Positions 51,391-63,733 of a stretch of 64,000 nucleotides of DNA are shown here, one piece after another. The position numbers and the translations under genes were made by a program. Within the stretch, counting starts at the first letter, position 1. Each line of letters opens with the position of its first letter. The DNA is taken from NCBI GenBank assembly GCA_037833965.1, contig AP031353.1, positions 13,394,501 through 13,458,500 of the forward strand, in the 5' to 3' direction. The notes under the pieces were generated by a model. That model saw nothing but the letters and a program-made list of their open reading frames with translations, did no database searches and was not told the origin of the DNA. The stretch comes from Marchantia polymorpha subsp. ruderalis. Lineage: Eukaryota > Streptophyta > Marchantiopsida > Marchantiales > Marchantiaceae.

Positions 51391-51438
51391 AATTAAGAGT
51401 GAAAGTCGAGGATGTCTCCTCGACATTCTCTCTTAATT
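51391..51438. repeat. Long hairpin, 22-bp arms
   Basis: 51391-51412 pairs with 51417-51438 over 22 bp with two mismatches and a 4-base loop. The inner stem gtcgagga/tcctcgac is perfect. It could be a small foldback element or a structured transcript; nothing decides between them. Confidence 0.85.
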
Positions 51439-51439
51439 T

Positions 51440-52212
51440 ACATTCTCTCTCCATCTCAATTTTTATCAAATTATATAATTAAAAGATGACAATAGTTTAT
51501 GATGTATTTGCAAGACTCATAGTTCATTTCTATGACTGAAAATTCCTATATACTACACTATAAAGATAGTTGAGTTGAGAAACAATTCTGGAGAAGATTA
51601 TATCAAACATCTTTGATGAAACCTGCAACACGTGCAAGGTATATTCTATTTTTAGCCCAATAGCGGTATAACAAAAACAAACGGCAGCCAGCGCAAGGCA
51701 AACAACCGTGCAAAAAACCATGAGACTTATGACACCTTAGAGCCGTGCGGAAGAAGACCTGACACCCCAAAGAAGAAGAGCAGGATCGGTGTCTGCCTGT
51801 TTCTGTAATTCTTCTTCTAGGCTGGAGGTTGGCTTCTGCACGCATTATTGTGCTTTTTGATCCGTTGACTTTGGGCACTGCTTTGCCTGGCGTTGGCTTC
51901 CGTCTGTTTTTGTCTCAGCGCGTTTGCGATGTAAATTGAATTCATGAGTTGCAGTTTCTGCAGGTTTTCACCAAGAAGAAGAGTGGGATTACAGCATGAC
52001 ACTGTATCCAACTCCTGCGGACAGGAGATACCGCAAGCACGAACCACCTAACAACTTGGAGAGTCCACCACGGAAAAGCCACGGAGTAGGGATTCACTTA
52101 CCCAAGCTCGAAACAAAACAACCAACAAGATATGAGATGAGAGAAAAGTAGTGAGGTGGCCTGGTCTGCAAGTCTGAAGTTGTGATGCCGTGGACAGAAG
52201 TACCCCATGCAT
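51440..52212. other. Spacer without recognised gene
   Basis: Overlapping minus-strand frames at 51603-52047 are cysteine-rich by translation but have no recognisable domain or splice structure. Confidence 0.35.
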
Positions 52213-52703
52213 GTGAGTTGGTGGTGATTTACATGTTGCAGCTGCGTTTGAAATGACTTTGATATCACTCGTGGGGCGAGGTCACGGGTGGTGGTTTGGG
52301 GAAGAAGTGAATCCTTGCATATATTAAACATCTTTGGGATATAAGACTGAAAAGGAAAATAACCATGAAAATGCTGGTAACGCAAGCTCTAGATACTGCG
52401 TTGATAACCCAGAATAATATCTCTCTTCTGGTGAGGATGAGGTGGATATGTCAGAAGTCTGTACCAATAAGTACTATGAATTGTCAACTTCAACCAGTCG
52501 ATCTGAGGTTTTCAGGTGCTACACTGATCGATAGTGAGTTGGTGGTGATTAACATGTTGCAGCTGGGTTTGAAATGGCTTTGATATCCCTCGTGGGGCAA
52601 GGTCTCGGGTGCTGGTTTGGCGAAGAAGTCAATCCTCTTATATATCATATATTTTTTGCATATATCAAACATCTTTGGTGTATACACCTAAAAAGGAAGA
52701 TAA
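52213..52703. repeat. Direct repeat pair, ~160 bp each
   Basis: 52213-52366 and 52534-52703 share gtgagttggtggtgatt, acatgttgcagctg, cgtggggc.aggtc and atcaaacatctttgg-type blocks at ~321 bp offset, with small indels in the AT-rich part. No coding meaning recognised. Confidence 0.85.
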
Positions 52704-54850
52704 TATTTGTGTTTGATATTCTCATTATATATTGCTCATGTAGTGTAGTACAAAATTTTCTGATCTACTTAGCACTCTTAGAATGCATAAGGTTGCTGGA
52801 GGTGTCATAGATTCATACTGAAGTTGCAATTGAAGAGATATGTCACTAAGAGAACAATATGTACGGTGGAAAGGGTTAATCTTTAGTTGATGAGATGAAG
52901 CTCCGTACTTGATTAGTGACTAGTGTATCCAGCCTCGTTTACATGGTTATTGTGTTTCATCCGTTCATAAGTATAGCATGTAGCTTGAGATCCTCAAAGT
53001 AAAGAATACACTAAAGTTTCTAGTACATCATGAAAACGATTATTATTTTCACAGGTTAGTGTAAATGCAATTTTTTATACTACTTGAAATTCCATTTTTG
53101 GTCCAAAAATGTCCAATAAGACATTGGTTTCTTCAATGCAAAAGCCATGTCAAAAAAAAATTAAATCCTCTGAAGTAAAAATAGGAAGATACAATAAGGG
53201 CTGGATAAAAGACTACCAACCTGCCTAAGCTCTTTTAGTGATTACTGAATAAAAGAAAATGTTTAAAAGATTCTCAAAGTTCATATGCAAGATAGAGAAA
53301 TTCTGATGAGTATAGAAAAATGATCGAGTTCTGAGCAATATTGCCATATATGGTATATAGAGTTCAAACAAACTTATAGAAAGATATGGTGGAAGTAGAA
53401 TGATCTTGGATGATCATTTTAGACATAACAAGTCTCATTAAGATGATTCTCAAAGCACTAGGCTAATGCTCTTTGTGTCTTCTCCATTGCGAGAATACGA
53501 CTACTCTTTGCACATGACTAACTGAAGAGAATCTCAAATCTTGCAAGTGATGCAGTCACTGACTACAAATTCGTGAAATCACTAGATGGTGGCCATACAC
53601 GATGAATGACAGGTCTTCTCGTGGGGCTGTAGGCAAGAAGTGATGGTACACAATCTTATGACTAGTCTGGCTCATACTGCAATATCTCTAATGGAAAATA
53701 CATATGAGTCATTAGTTTTATCTGCAAGAATAGCCATGATTAACAAAAAGGAGTGTCAATACATCCATGTTATACTCCCAGATTGTCTCAAGATCCTACA
53801 CCATCGGATTCATTCCAAGTCTTCAATTCCAGTACAAGGACAGTAAGAGAGTTCGAAGAGACAACAAACTCATAGCGGAGTGACATAAGAAGTCACTAAA
53901 AAACTAATCACGTTCTTAGACTCTCAGAGCCTCGCTCTGTTCTCGTAGGGTCGACCTCCTATCCCATTGCCCTCGATAAAGGTTCACCCTTAAGAACGCT
54001 TCGGAGTTCGTACAAATGAGGTCCGCATGAAGATGAATCCTCGGAAGATTATCAGACCACATCCCAGATACGCTGTCCTTTGCTGTCCTAGACGGTAATT
54101 TGCGAAGTTATAATTGGCATGGCTATCTGCTGATAGCTCGTTATAGGTTATCTAGGAAATCTCGTCAATTGGTGGGACTACTCAACCGAAGCAACAGAAA
54201 CATGTAAGTTTTAATGAACGATACATTGAAGTGTTTTTTACATATATGTTTGAGCGGCTAATAAAATTCAGCATCTGAAGTTGTGTTCATACTCTCGATG
54301 TATGTACATAAATATTTAAACATACTGAGAAAGTCGACGAAAACTATGTTTGGAAAATTCGATTTCGAAGAAGTGTATTTACCAAACTGGAATGGATTAG
54401 AGATAAACCTGGAACTAGATTGAACTTTAAAAGTATCAATCGATGTATTTTTATAATTTTGGTTACAATAAAGGTGTAACATCCATGTCATGGATATCGA
54501 TTAAACCTGCAACTGTCAACAGATTTCCACTGAGAAATTGCTCTTGTGGTAAACTTGAAAGTACAGTACCTGGCGCGTTCTGCAATGCAGCAGGAGCTGC
54601 ACAAATTTTCCTCTATTCAACAAGTTGACAATATAAACACGGAATTGGGATGCAATGCCTTATTTGCAAAACTACCGATGTGGACCCCGCCAATCGTGAG
54701 CATGAAGCCCAAACCATTTCTTTCAAGATCAGGACCCTCCGTGAGACTCCACAGAAATGAGCAGCTTACTTTTGGTTCGTTTACTGGCCCTGAAGGACGT
54801 CTTCGTGGAATTTTGTGGATCTTTCTGTTTAAGCAGTCACATTCATGCAC
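52704..54850. other. Spacer without recognised gene
   Basis: AT-rich to about 53900, then more balanced. Short frames at 53640-53846 and 54546-54878 have no known domain. Confidence 0.4.
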
Positions 54851-56343
54851 CGCTGTCCGGGTCCAGTCGAGCAGTTGAAATTACATCAACACCACCCTCC
54901 AATGTTGCATAGCCCGTTGAAATTTACTACCTCTAGCACTCTCTCTCCTTCCGAAGAATAATCTGCAGCCACTCGGACTACGGATCCTTGACTCTTCCTC
55001 AACGATAGAGACTGCGATGATAAGCATAGCAGAGGACGATGTTAGAGTTCGAGGCAGGCTGCCAGTTTGTATTTCAGTTTGTACAAACCACTCCTGTGCA
55101 TGCTGGTCTGTGGAGCCCGCCGGCTTATCGTGCCTTCATGCTCAGATCCTGCAGGCTCATATGAGCAGAAGGTAATTTCTGGTATTTTTGACACGTCGAG
55201 AGATGAGTAGAAGTGGAGTTTTACTGAGGCTCGGCTAGCACACGCAGCGAACTATGTGCTGGAAGCTGCTGTTAATGTTGCAGTGGAGATATGTCTGCAT
55301 GCGGCTCTCCTCGGTGAGGACGCAGCAGCACGGAAGCTCAATGATCAGGGTCCTGGCCTCTTCCGGGGCTGGGCATTATTTTGCGTATATAAAGGGCTGC
55401 TAGAGGGTGCACAGGATATCGATCTGAGAGCACAGCTCCTCAGTCCTGGGATCGTCAATTGGTTCAATCTCTGGCCCAAGTGGAGTCGAGTCTTCTTCGC
55501 CGTCTTCATCATCTGCCTCCGGAGAACGTGTTTCTGAGCCATCATGCCTGGACGGAGGTAAGGACATAGTGCAGTCAAAGTAGTGTGCCTGGCTCTTCCC
55601 GGTTCTCCTGGGGTTAGCGACTCTGGGCCATGCGGTGCACGGACGATGTCGAAACTCAACACCCGTGCGAGTTTCATGCGGGTCTCAGCTCCGATGAGAT
55701 TCTCCTTCCGTCAAGGACCCCGACCCTTCGCCAGTATCGTGGCGTTGCAAGTGCAATTAGGCTCCACATGTCTGGCTAGACTATCTCGTGCCAGAGATGC
55801 GGGGCCTCGAGCTCGTAGATGGCTCAGAGATTCCTGGAGAGATTTGTGGTTCATGGTCAGTCAACGTAAGCTGGGTCATCTGGGTCCACATCGTCAACAT
55901 GCATCTCCTGTTCGACCACTGCTGGTTCAAACATTTGAACTGCATGCGTGAGTCTTCGCAATTCTACTGCATCCTTCGTGAGCAGAAGAAGAATAGATTG
56001 CCTGAAGCCTGCGCAATTTGCCCTCGAGAATTCTCGCTGGACCTACCACGAGTTGATGAGTCTGATCAGGAAATGCACGGGGTCTTATTTTTGAGGGGCG
56101 GCCGTCCTGTTTTCCGAGCATTGCACAACAGAAAGTTGCCAAAGACAGAAATGGATGTCGCATCGGAAATCTAGCGGGCTAATGACTCGCTGGAAAATCA
56201 GCAGGTAGCTGCATCGGCAGCTGCAGCGACGGCCATCTCCATTGGGACTCTGCGACTGAAGCTTGTCTCGCCTCCATCATGCACCTTTAGATCTGACCCC
56301 TCGCCAGGTGTACTGGGCGGAAGGTGCTTCGCGAGGCTGAGGC
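54851..56343. other. GC-balanced upstream region of gene 3
   Basis: Several overlapping 90-128-codon frames on both strands (55256-56174) carry no nameable domain. A strong TATA-like tatataaagg lies at 55386-55395, 1.1 kb before the gene 3 ATG. The block could be a distal promoter with a spliced leader, a separate non-coding transcript or simply promoter DNA. Confidence 0.4.
55386..55395 (+). promoter_or_regulatory. Strong TATA-like sequence, distal to gene 3
   Basis: tatataaagg matches the plant TATA consensus well. No coding region clearly follows, so it may start a non-coding transcript or a long, spliced leader of gene 3. Confidence 0.3.
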
Positions 56344-56351
56344 TTTATATA
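56344..56351 (+). promoter_or_regulatory. Candidate TATA box of H+-ATPase gene 3
   Basis: tttatata lies 168-175 bases upstream of the ATG at 56519 within gctttatatagcagc, similar to the motif upstream of gene 2. A start about 30 bases on would exclude the open upstream codons from the protein. Confidence 0.45.
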
Positions 56352-56518
56352 GCAGCAATTGCATGAATCTTCCATCCACTTCTCTCCAGCATTCCCATTT
56401 TCTTGCTCAGTGTCTTCGCTACTCTTGGACAAAGCTGAGTGGAAAATGTGTGTGGTGCTGTGACCTTAGTGCCAACCAAGCTTTGGAGATCGTCAGTGCG
56501 TTGCAGAGCTCTCCAGAC

Positions 56519-59500
56519 ATGGAATCGACTGATGAGAAGACGTTGGCCAATCTGGAACATCTGACAAATGAAACCGTGGACTTGGTAAGTGCCAATGGAG
56601 TATATTTCGAGCTCATGCAGTTCATGTCAACCATCACACTCTTGGAGCTGCTACGTTTACTTGCCATCATAAATTATTCTCATTGATTGCATATAGAGGA
56701 TGATAAAAAATTCAAGTTCGGACCCAGTCATGTACGCTTTCGAACCTCGTAAAATCTGATTCATTCGAATTTGATGACTTTTGCAGGAGCATATTCCAAT
56801 CGAGGAGGTTTTCCAGCAACTGAAGTGCACAAGGGAGGGACTTTCGAAATATGAAGGAGATGCTCGTCTCAAATTATTTGGATACAACAAATTGGAAGAA
56901 AAAAATGTCAGCCTCTCGCTCTTGAATGGAGCTTATGATTTCATTGATTGCTAATGACATCCTTTTGCAACCATGATCTTCCAGCATCAGAGATACGAGA
57001 TGAATCTGTCCCTTCTCTCAATCTAATTTATTTCAGCAGTAGTCCGGTCTTGGCTGATCTTAAACGGTCGTCCTCAGAATGCTTTCACAATAGTCGAGCA
57101 TTTCCACCTATTTCCAGACAGAGTTTCGCCCTCCCATTCCCTCATCGAATTTCCAACTTCTGGCCTGGCTGGCAGGCAGGCAGTGACGTGACTGCATGTC
57201 TGTTAGGCTGTTCGAAACGCACGGAGTTTAGCAAACATTCCTCGACCTGCATTGGCCGTGTCCACTTGGTTTGTCGTGAGGTTTCAGGACTTTGGAGGCA
57301 GTCTGCCAGCCTGAGAGAAAGGACCAGAAAGCTTATGAAATCTTCCATAGGACTCTTGTGATGTATTTCTTCCTTAGAATGTCATGTGCAACCGGTAAGT
57401 TGGTATTTGGTAGTTTTTCATAAAGAAGCAGTCAAGAGGACCGCTTAGACAAGGCGGCTCTTCTTCCTCTTCCTGGATGGCTTGGTATTGCTCAGACCCA
57501 GGGACATTGTTCAGATAATGACATTGCTCGTCTTATTTTTTGCATTGCAGGAGAGCAAGATCCTCAAGTTTCTCGGTTTCATGTGGAACCCTCTGTCATG
57601 GGTCATGGAGGCAGCAGCTATCATGGCTATAGCCTTGGCAAATGGCGGGGTGCGTAAAATTTCATGACCCAAGCTGCTTTACGGATTACGCACGTGTGAT
57701 GAGAAGATTTGTCATCGTTGTGTAAAGTTTCGTTCGTACTACATCTGGAAATTATTTGCTGATGAAAGTGAGCGATTCACATTTTGCAGGGAAAACCACC
57801 AGATTGGCAAGACTTTATTGGTATTTTGACGCTGTTGGTGATCAACTCGACCATTAGTTTCATCGAGGAGAACAATGCTGGTAACGCAGCTGCTTCACTA
57901 ATGGCCAAGCTCGCACCAAAGACGAAGGTAGCTATTCTCCAGGCTCAGCACTGGATTCATCTTTCTTCAAATCTCCATACCAGAGATACTTCCACAGGTT
58001 TCATTTGACCACGATTCTGATTCGTTTCGACTCTTGCACAGGTTCTGCGAGATGGCAGGTGGTCCGAGCAGGAAGCTGATATTCTTGTTCCCGGAGACAT
58101 TATCAGCATCAAATTGGGAGACATCGTCCCCGCCGATGCTCGCCTCCTCGAAGGAGATCCTTGTAAGATCGACCAGGTACGAATGTCCCGAAGATCTAAA
58201 ATTTGAATTATCGCGCAGAATGATGAAGGCCCGCCCACGTTAGTTTCCAGCTCTGACGGCCGAGTCCATTGTTAATTTAACTGAGTTACAACGCTTTGCG
58301 CAGTCTGCACTCACCGGAGAGTCTCTGCCAGTTACAAAGAAGCCCGGAGATGAGGTCTACTCAGGATCAACATGTAAACAAGGGGAAATTGAAGCGGTGG
58401 TTATTGCCACGGGAGTTCACAGTTTCTTTGGAAAAGCTGCTCACCTCGTGGACAGCACAAATCAAGTTGGCCATTTCCAGAAGGTAAAATTTCATCAAGC
58501 GACTTATATTAATTTCGTTGCCCGGTTAAGAATCGATGCAGTTCTCTGCAATAGTTGTGGTGGATAACTGATAATAATGTCTTCACGTTCCCATTGCAGG
58601 TCCTTACTGCTATTGGAAACTTCTGCATCGTTTCCATTGCAGTGGGTCTAGTGGTAGAAATCATCGTCATGTTCCCTATTCAGCAGAGGAAATACCGGGA
58701 GGGTATCGATAACCTGCTCGTGCTTCTTATCGGAGGAATTCCTATCGCCATGCCGACAGTCCTGTCAGTCACTATGGCTATCGGTTCACACAGATTGTCT
58801 CAGCAGGTACAATTGAATTGACCTGCTGTGAGTTCGTAACCGGACGTTGAGTTTCTTCGGCTCCAGAAGGTCGCCACCTAATTGAAATCATCGGCCGGTT
58901 TTGTTGATTCAGGGTGCAATAACAAAACGAATGACGGCCATAGAAGAGATGGCTGGAATGGATGTTCTGTGCAGCGACAAAACCGGAACTTTGACTCTGA
59001 ACCAGCTGACAGTAGATAGAAATTTGATCGAGGTGAGTGGCATTCCGCATTGACTACGTGTTAATCTCATTTTGCTAATTGATCATCCACTCGAGACAGA
59101 TTCCAAGTAGAAATGCCTGATAGTAATTAACCAGACAACTCGAAATTTTCGATGACTGCTGCAGTGCTTTTCCAAGAAGACGGACAAAGAGTTCGTTGTC
59201 CTCTCGGCGGCAAGGGCAGCCAGAACAGAGAATCAAGATGCCATCGATGCAGCTATAGTTGGCATGTTGGCTGATCCCAAGGAGGTTGGTGCATTGCAAC
59301 TTTGAAATTTTTTGGAGCTCACTCAGCCCTCTCAGACTTTAGGATTATTTGTGCTTGCTAATTGTGCTTGACTACTTGTTTACTTACGCAGGCTCGTGCT
59401 GGAATCCGAGAGATCCACTTCCTTCCATTCAATCCAGTGGACAAACGTACTGCAATGACATTCATAGACAGCGACGGGAAATGGCACAGGGCAAGCAAAG

Positions 59501-62500
59501 GAGCTCCCGAAGAGGTTCGTCCATCTCCAACATTCAGTTCATGATGTGCATATTTCATTCTATGAGTCTGTACGTTTGTGATGTTTCTGGTTTTTGTAAC
59601 TCAAACTACTGAAACTGCAGATTCTGCACTTGGCCCACAACAAGGATCAAATCTCTGCGAGAGTCCACGCAGTCATCGACAAGTTTGCAGAACGCGGACT
59701 TCGATCTCTAGCTGTCGCAACGCAGGCAAGATTATAAGCTACACACTATCAAATGCAGAGTCTTGTACTCGTCTTCATGGTAACATTTTACAGGCTTTGA
59801 CTTTTATTACGTGATTGACAATGCTTGTTGTCGCTAAACTGCCATTTCCAAATTCGTGTGATAATGCAGGACGTGCCGGAGGGTTGCAAAGAGAGTGCTG
59901 GAGGTCCCTGGGAGTTCCTCGGACTGTTGCCACTCTTTGATCCTCCCCGTCATGACAGTGCCGAAACTATTCGTCAAGCACTGAATCTTGGGGTGAATGT
60001 GAAGATGATTACAGGTTCATGACAAAATGCCATAAATCTGGTTCTCGATTCCTCGTCTTCCAAAGCTTGGCATGTTCCAGCATGTAGCTTCAAAACGCTA
60101 TCTAGAATTCGATATCAGACTTTTCAACCAGCAATGTTGAGGTATAATTCTCAACTTGAGAACGGGCATGAGATTTTAAAATCATGGATTTGTCCTTCCT
60201 ATCAGGTGATCAGTTGGCCATTGCAAAGGAGACTGGACGGCGATTGGGCATGGGTATCAACATGTACCCATCGGCAGCTCTGCTCGGAAACAGCAAGGAC
60301 GAATCGATCGCCTCTTTGCCTGTCGATGAACTGATCGAAAGTGCTGATGGTTTTGCGGGAGTCTTTCCAGGTATAAATTCGTGGCAATGTTGCATTTATT
60401 TATCCTCAGTCACTGCTGAAAGAGATGTAAAGCACATAGAGCTGCAAGATAATGGAATTCCTTGGATTTTGTCATGCAGAGCACAAATACGAAATTGTGA
60501 AGCGCCTGCAGGAGAAGAAGCACATCTGTGGTATGACTGGAGATGGTGTCAATGATGCGCCAGCACTGAAGAAAGCAGATATTGGTATCGCAGTTGCTGA
60601 TGCCACCGACGCTGCACGAAGCGCTTCAGACATTGTTCTCACTGAGCCTGGTCTCAGTGTTATCATCAGTGCCGTGCTTACCAGCCGCACGATTTTCCAG
60701 AGAATGAAGAATTACACAGTGAGTTTCTTCTTCATTCCTATCTATAATGCTATTTTCTTAGTACTACATTTGAGTCGTGTTATTATACGCGATCTCTTCT
60801 TTAGCTCAGATAGATTCACCATCTCGTTCTCGTGATAAACGCACGACTTCAGTCAGCTTCGGAAAGTCTTATAAACATGTGGTCAACCTAAAGCCACCTT
60901 TCTTACTACTTTTTAACCTAAAGCACACGTTCTGGCTTTTTTATGTCAGATCTACGCAGTTTCCATCACCATTCGGATTGTGGTACGTATCTTGTAGTAC
61001 AAGTCAGCTAGTCTTTCACAATAGTTTCTTAGTATTAAAAATTTGGAGAAAGATTGCCAAGTAGGAAAACTAGAAATCAAAGTGACCAATAGAAGTTGCT
61101 TGAGCTTTCGACCCCAGGAAAGGTTGAAATCGCCGATTTAGATATTTTTTTATTAATGAAGAAAAGAGAGAACGCAAATGGTTGACGCATGTACATTTTG
61201 CTGCTGCAGCTCGGATTTCTGCTGTTGACTCTCATCTGGAAGTTTGACTTCTCTCCTTTTATGGTCCTGGTTATCGCCATTCTGAATGATGGTAAGCCAC
61301 GATCATGATCGCGAAATCCGTTGCCATTGCCATGTTTGCAATGCTTGGTGTTTACTACTTGTACCTCAAACAGATATTGAGAAAACTTCTCGTAGGAAGA
61401 TCAACAGTCAGACTGTTTGATGGAAGTCAACATTTAACCCAGTGTTGATTTATCACCGCCTTCTTGACATCTATGTCCTTGCTAACTACTCTTGATGATT
61501 CCAACAGGTACAATAATGACAATCTCCAAGGATCGAGTGAAACCTTCTCCACTTCCGGATAGCTGGAAACTCCAGGAAATTTTTGCTCAGGGGATCGTCC
61601 TTGGCACATACCTTGCGCTTATGACAGTGCTATTTTTCTATGCCGCAAGCGAAACACAATTCTTTGAGGTGAGCTTCAGTCGACCTTGGATTTCTGAGAA
61701 TGAATTTTTTTTGAGGTCCCTGCATATATGGTTAAATTGTGATAGTCAATTATAGTACCTGACACATTTTTTTGAGTCTTCCAGACACACTTCAATGTGC
61801 ATTCATTGAATGGAAGGCACCAGGAGCTAGTTGCTGCCATTTACCTTCAAGTTAGTATCATCAGTCAAGCTTTGATCTTCGTCACCCGATCCACGAGCTG
61901 GTCCTTCTTAGAGAGACCAGGTCTACTTCTTCTGAGTGCTTTCTGGATTGCGCAGCTGGTAAGTTTCAACTCCACCCAAATCAAATATTTTCATCTTCGT
62001 CTAATTTTCCTAAGGGTCCTGCAGCTTGAGCTGACGATATGTCCTTCTCCGTCGAAACTCCATGTGATCACGATTGAGCCTGGCACCTTGCAACCACGGT
62101 ACAGACGTAAATGATTTGACGCGATGGATGAAATCATATCAAGTTTATGGTACTAGGATGTTAGGAATAGAAGAAGTCTATCCGAGACTAGTAGTGGCCA
62201 GATAGGATAGTATGAGGCTCATAATTGCGCCGCACTGACGGGAATCTGTGTCTTGCAGGTGGCAACACTTATTGCAGTATACGCAAATTGGTCTTTTGCT
62301 CACATTGAGGGTATAGGATGGGCATGGGCTGGGATCATTTGGCTGTTCAGCCTCGTCACTTATCTCCCTCTGGATGTGCTCAAGTTCGTTGTGCGCTACA
62401 CACTGAGCGGAAGGGCATGGGATAGCATGATCAACCGACGGGTAAGAGCATCAAGAGTTCGCATTGTATATTTTATTTCATTCTATCTAGTTTACTCTTT

Positions 62501-63019
62501 ATCTTTCCAGCATCGTGATATAGAAGACCCACAAAGTCGTTGCTAGAAAACTTTGCAAATAATCCTCCAGATCTTAGATTCATACGCATCTGATCTGGTT
62601 TTGTGTTCCACAGACTGCTTTCACGACCAAAAAGGACTTCGGTAAAGACGATCGCCAAGCGCAGTGGGCACAGCAACAGCGCACTCTCCATGGACTCGAG
62701 ACACCCGGTACCGTGACAGGCGTTGAGCAGACTTTCAAGGATGTGCCGGAGCTAGCAGGAGAAGCCAAGAGACGAGCAGAGATGGCCAGGTAATCAAGAC
62801 ATGTTCACCGTCACAAGTAAATTTTCGGTACCTATAGTCTGTCACTAGCTCTTGATGCAACTAGAATAAGAATGGGAAGTGGCGTATTGTGGTCTGATTC
62901 CTACCTTTCATGGCATGTACAGGTTAAGAGAACTGCACACTCTCAAGGGCCATGTGGAGTCGGTTTGCAGGCTGAAGAAGCTGGATTTGGAAACCATCCA
63001 GCAGTCGTACACCATGTGA
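56519..63019 (+). CDS. Plasma-membrane H+-ATPase (P3A), gene 3, pT tail
   Basis: Third tandem proton pump, 21 exons: 56519-56584, 56787-56906, 57551-57649, 57790-57927, 58042-58176, 58304-58483, 58600-58806, 58913-59032, 59165-59284, 59392-59514, 59621-59725, 59870-60014, 60206-60370, 60480-60718, 60950-60982, 61210-61291, 61508-61668, 61785-61958, 62259-62441, 62614-62789, 62923-63019. Total 2868 nt, 955 aa, no stop. TGES 190-193, phosphorylated D337, TGDGVNDAP 594-602, N114, R663, D692 present. The C-terminus has both autoinhibitory regions (QRTLHGL with T889; [15 protein letters not shown]) and ends SYTM, with penultimate Thr954. In angiosperm pumps that Thr is phosphorylated and binds 14-3-3 to release inhibition; Met replaces the usual final Val. 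Intron 11 (59726-59869) has a GC donor (cag|GCAAGA), and donor 2 is GTCAGC. The frame is open upstream to 56324, but family alignment and the TATA box favour 56519. Confidence 0.95.
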
Positions 63020-63583
63020 GCTCGAAAGTTATTCTTCAAGATTCTTCTTTAAGCACTTGCAAAGCCCCATTCTCAAACCAGCTGATTGTTACTTTACTGA
63101 CACCCGTAGACCTGTCAGCTTAGCAAGTACGTCAGCTTTGGGTCAACGTTCTGTGTGTGCAAGTGCAACAGATGCATGCAAAGCATTTCGCCCTGCACCC
63201 ACTGAAATAAAAGAGAAGTTGCAGTGATCAGAGTAAGACCTACAACTGCTTACATAGATTACACCAAACTTCCAGAAAACCTCATCGGACCCAGTGAATC
63301 AAGCTTACAAGTGTCTAGTGATCCAACCAAGTTGAAAACTCTCCGGTCCACAGGCTCAGCAAGAGAGGCAAGGAAGGACCTCTCTCGAATAGCAAAATCT
63401 GATCTTTAAGTGTACCGTTGTCATTTATACAAAATAAATCATAAAGCTCGTTGTGATCAAACCATCTATAGTTTCGAAAATGCTTCACTCTGTTCTTCTT
63501 TCCTCCAATTTTGTGACAGAAACATGATTTAGCCAGGGTTTCGCAGTCAGGTTCAAGCTAGTAACTATGCCAGTAATAGACGT
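63020..63583. other. 3' flank of gene 3
   Basis: Likely 3' UTR; candidate polyadenylation signals aataaa lie at 63206-63211 and 63434-63439. Confidence 0.45.
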
Positions 63584-63733
63584 ACATCGTCAGCCATGTG
63601 TTTTCCAGGATATTATTGCAAATGACCTGCATGTTTAGATAGAAATACACGATAGAGTACATCATCAGCCATGTGTTTTCCAGGATGTTGTTGCAAGTGA
63701 CTTGCATGTTTAGAGAGAAATGCACGATAGAGC
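63584..63733. repeat. 75-bp tandem duplication
   Basis: 63584-63658 and 63659-63733 are adjacent copies sharing cagccatgtgttttccagga, tgcatgtttaga and acgatagag. The unit is exactly 25 codons, so the minus-strand frame 63558-63809 stays open and repeats a LNMQV..NNILENTW-type peptide. No domain is recognised. Confidence 0.9.

Noticed and set aside
55256-56174. Overlapping 90-128-codon ORFs upstream of gene 3
   Set aside because: Frames on both strands overlap each other, which is typical of GC-balanced non-coding DNA. No domain is recognised.
56324-56518. N-terminal extension of H+-ATPase gene 3 (ATG at 56324)
   Set aside because: The frame is open, but the TATA box at 56344 would lie inside it, and no P3A pump has such an extension. 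MESTDEK at 56519 matches the length of the other two N-termini.
56948-57361. 137-codon ORF on the + strand
   Set aside because: It lies wholly inside intron 2 of gene 3 and has no recognisable domain.
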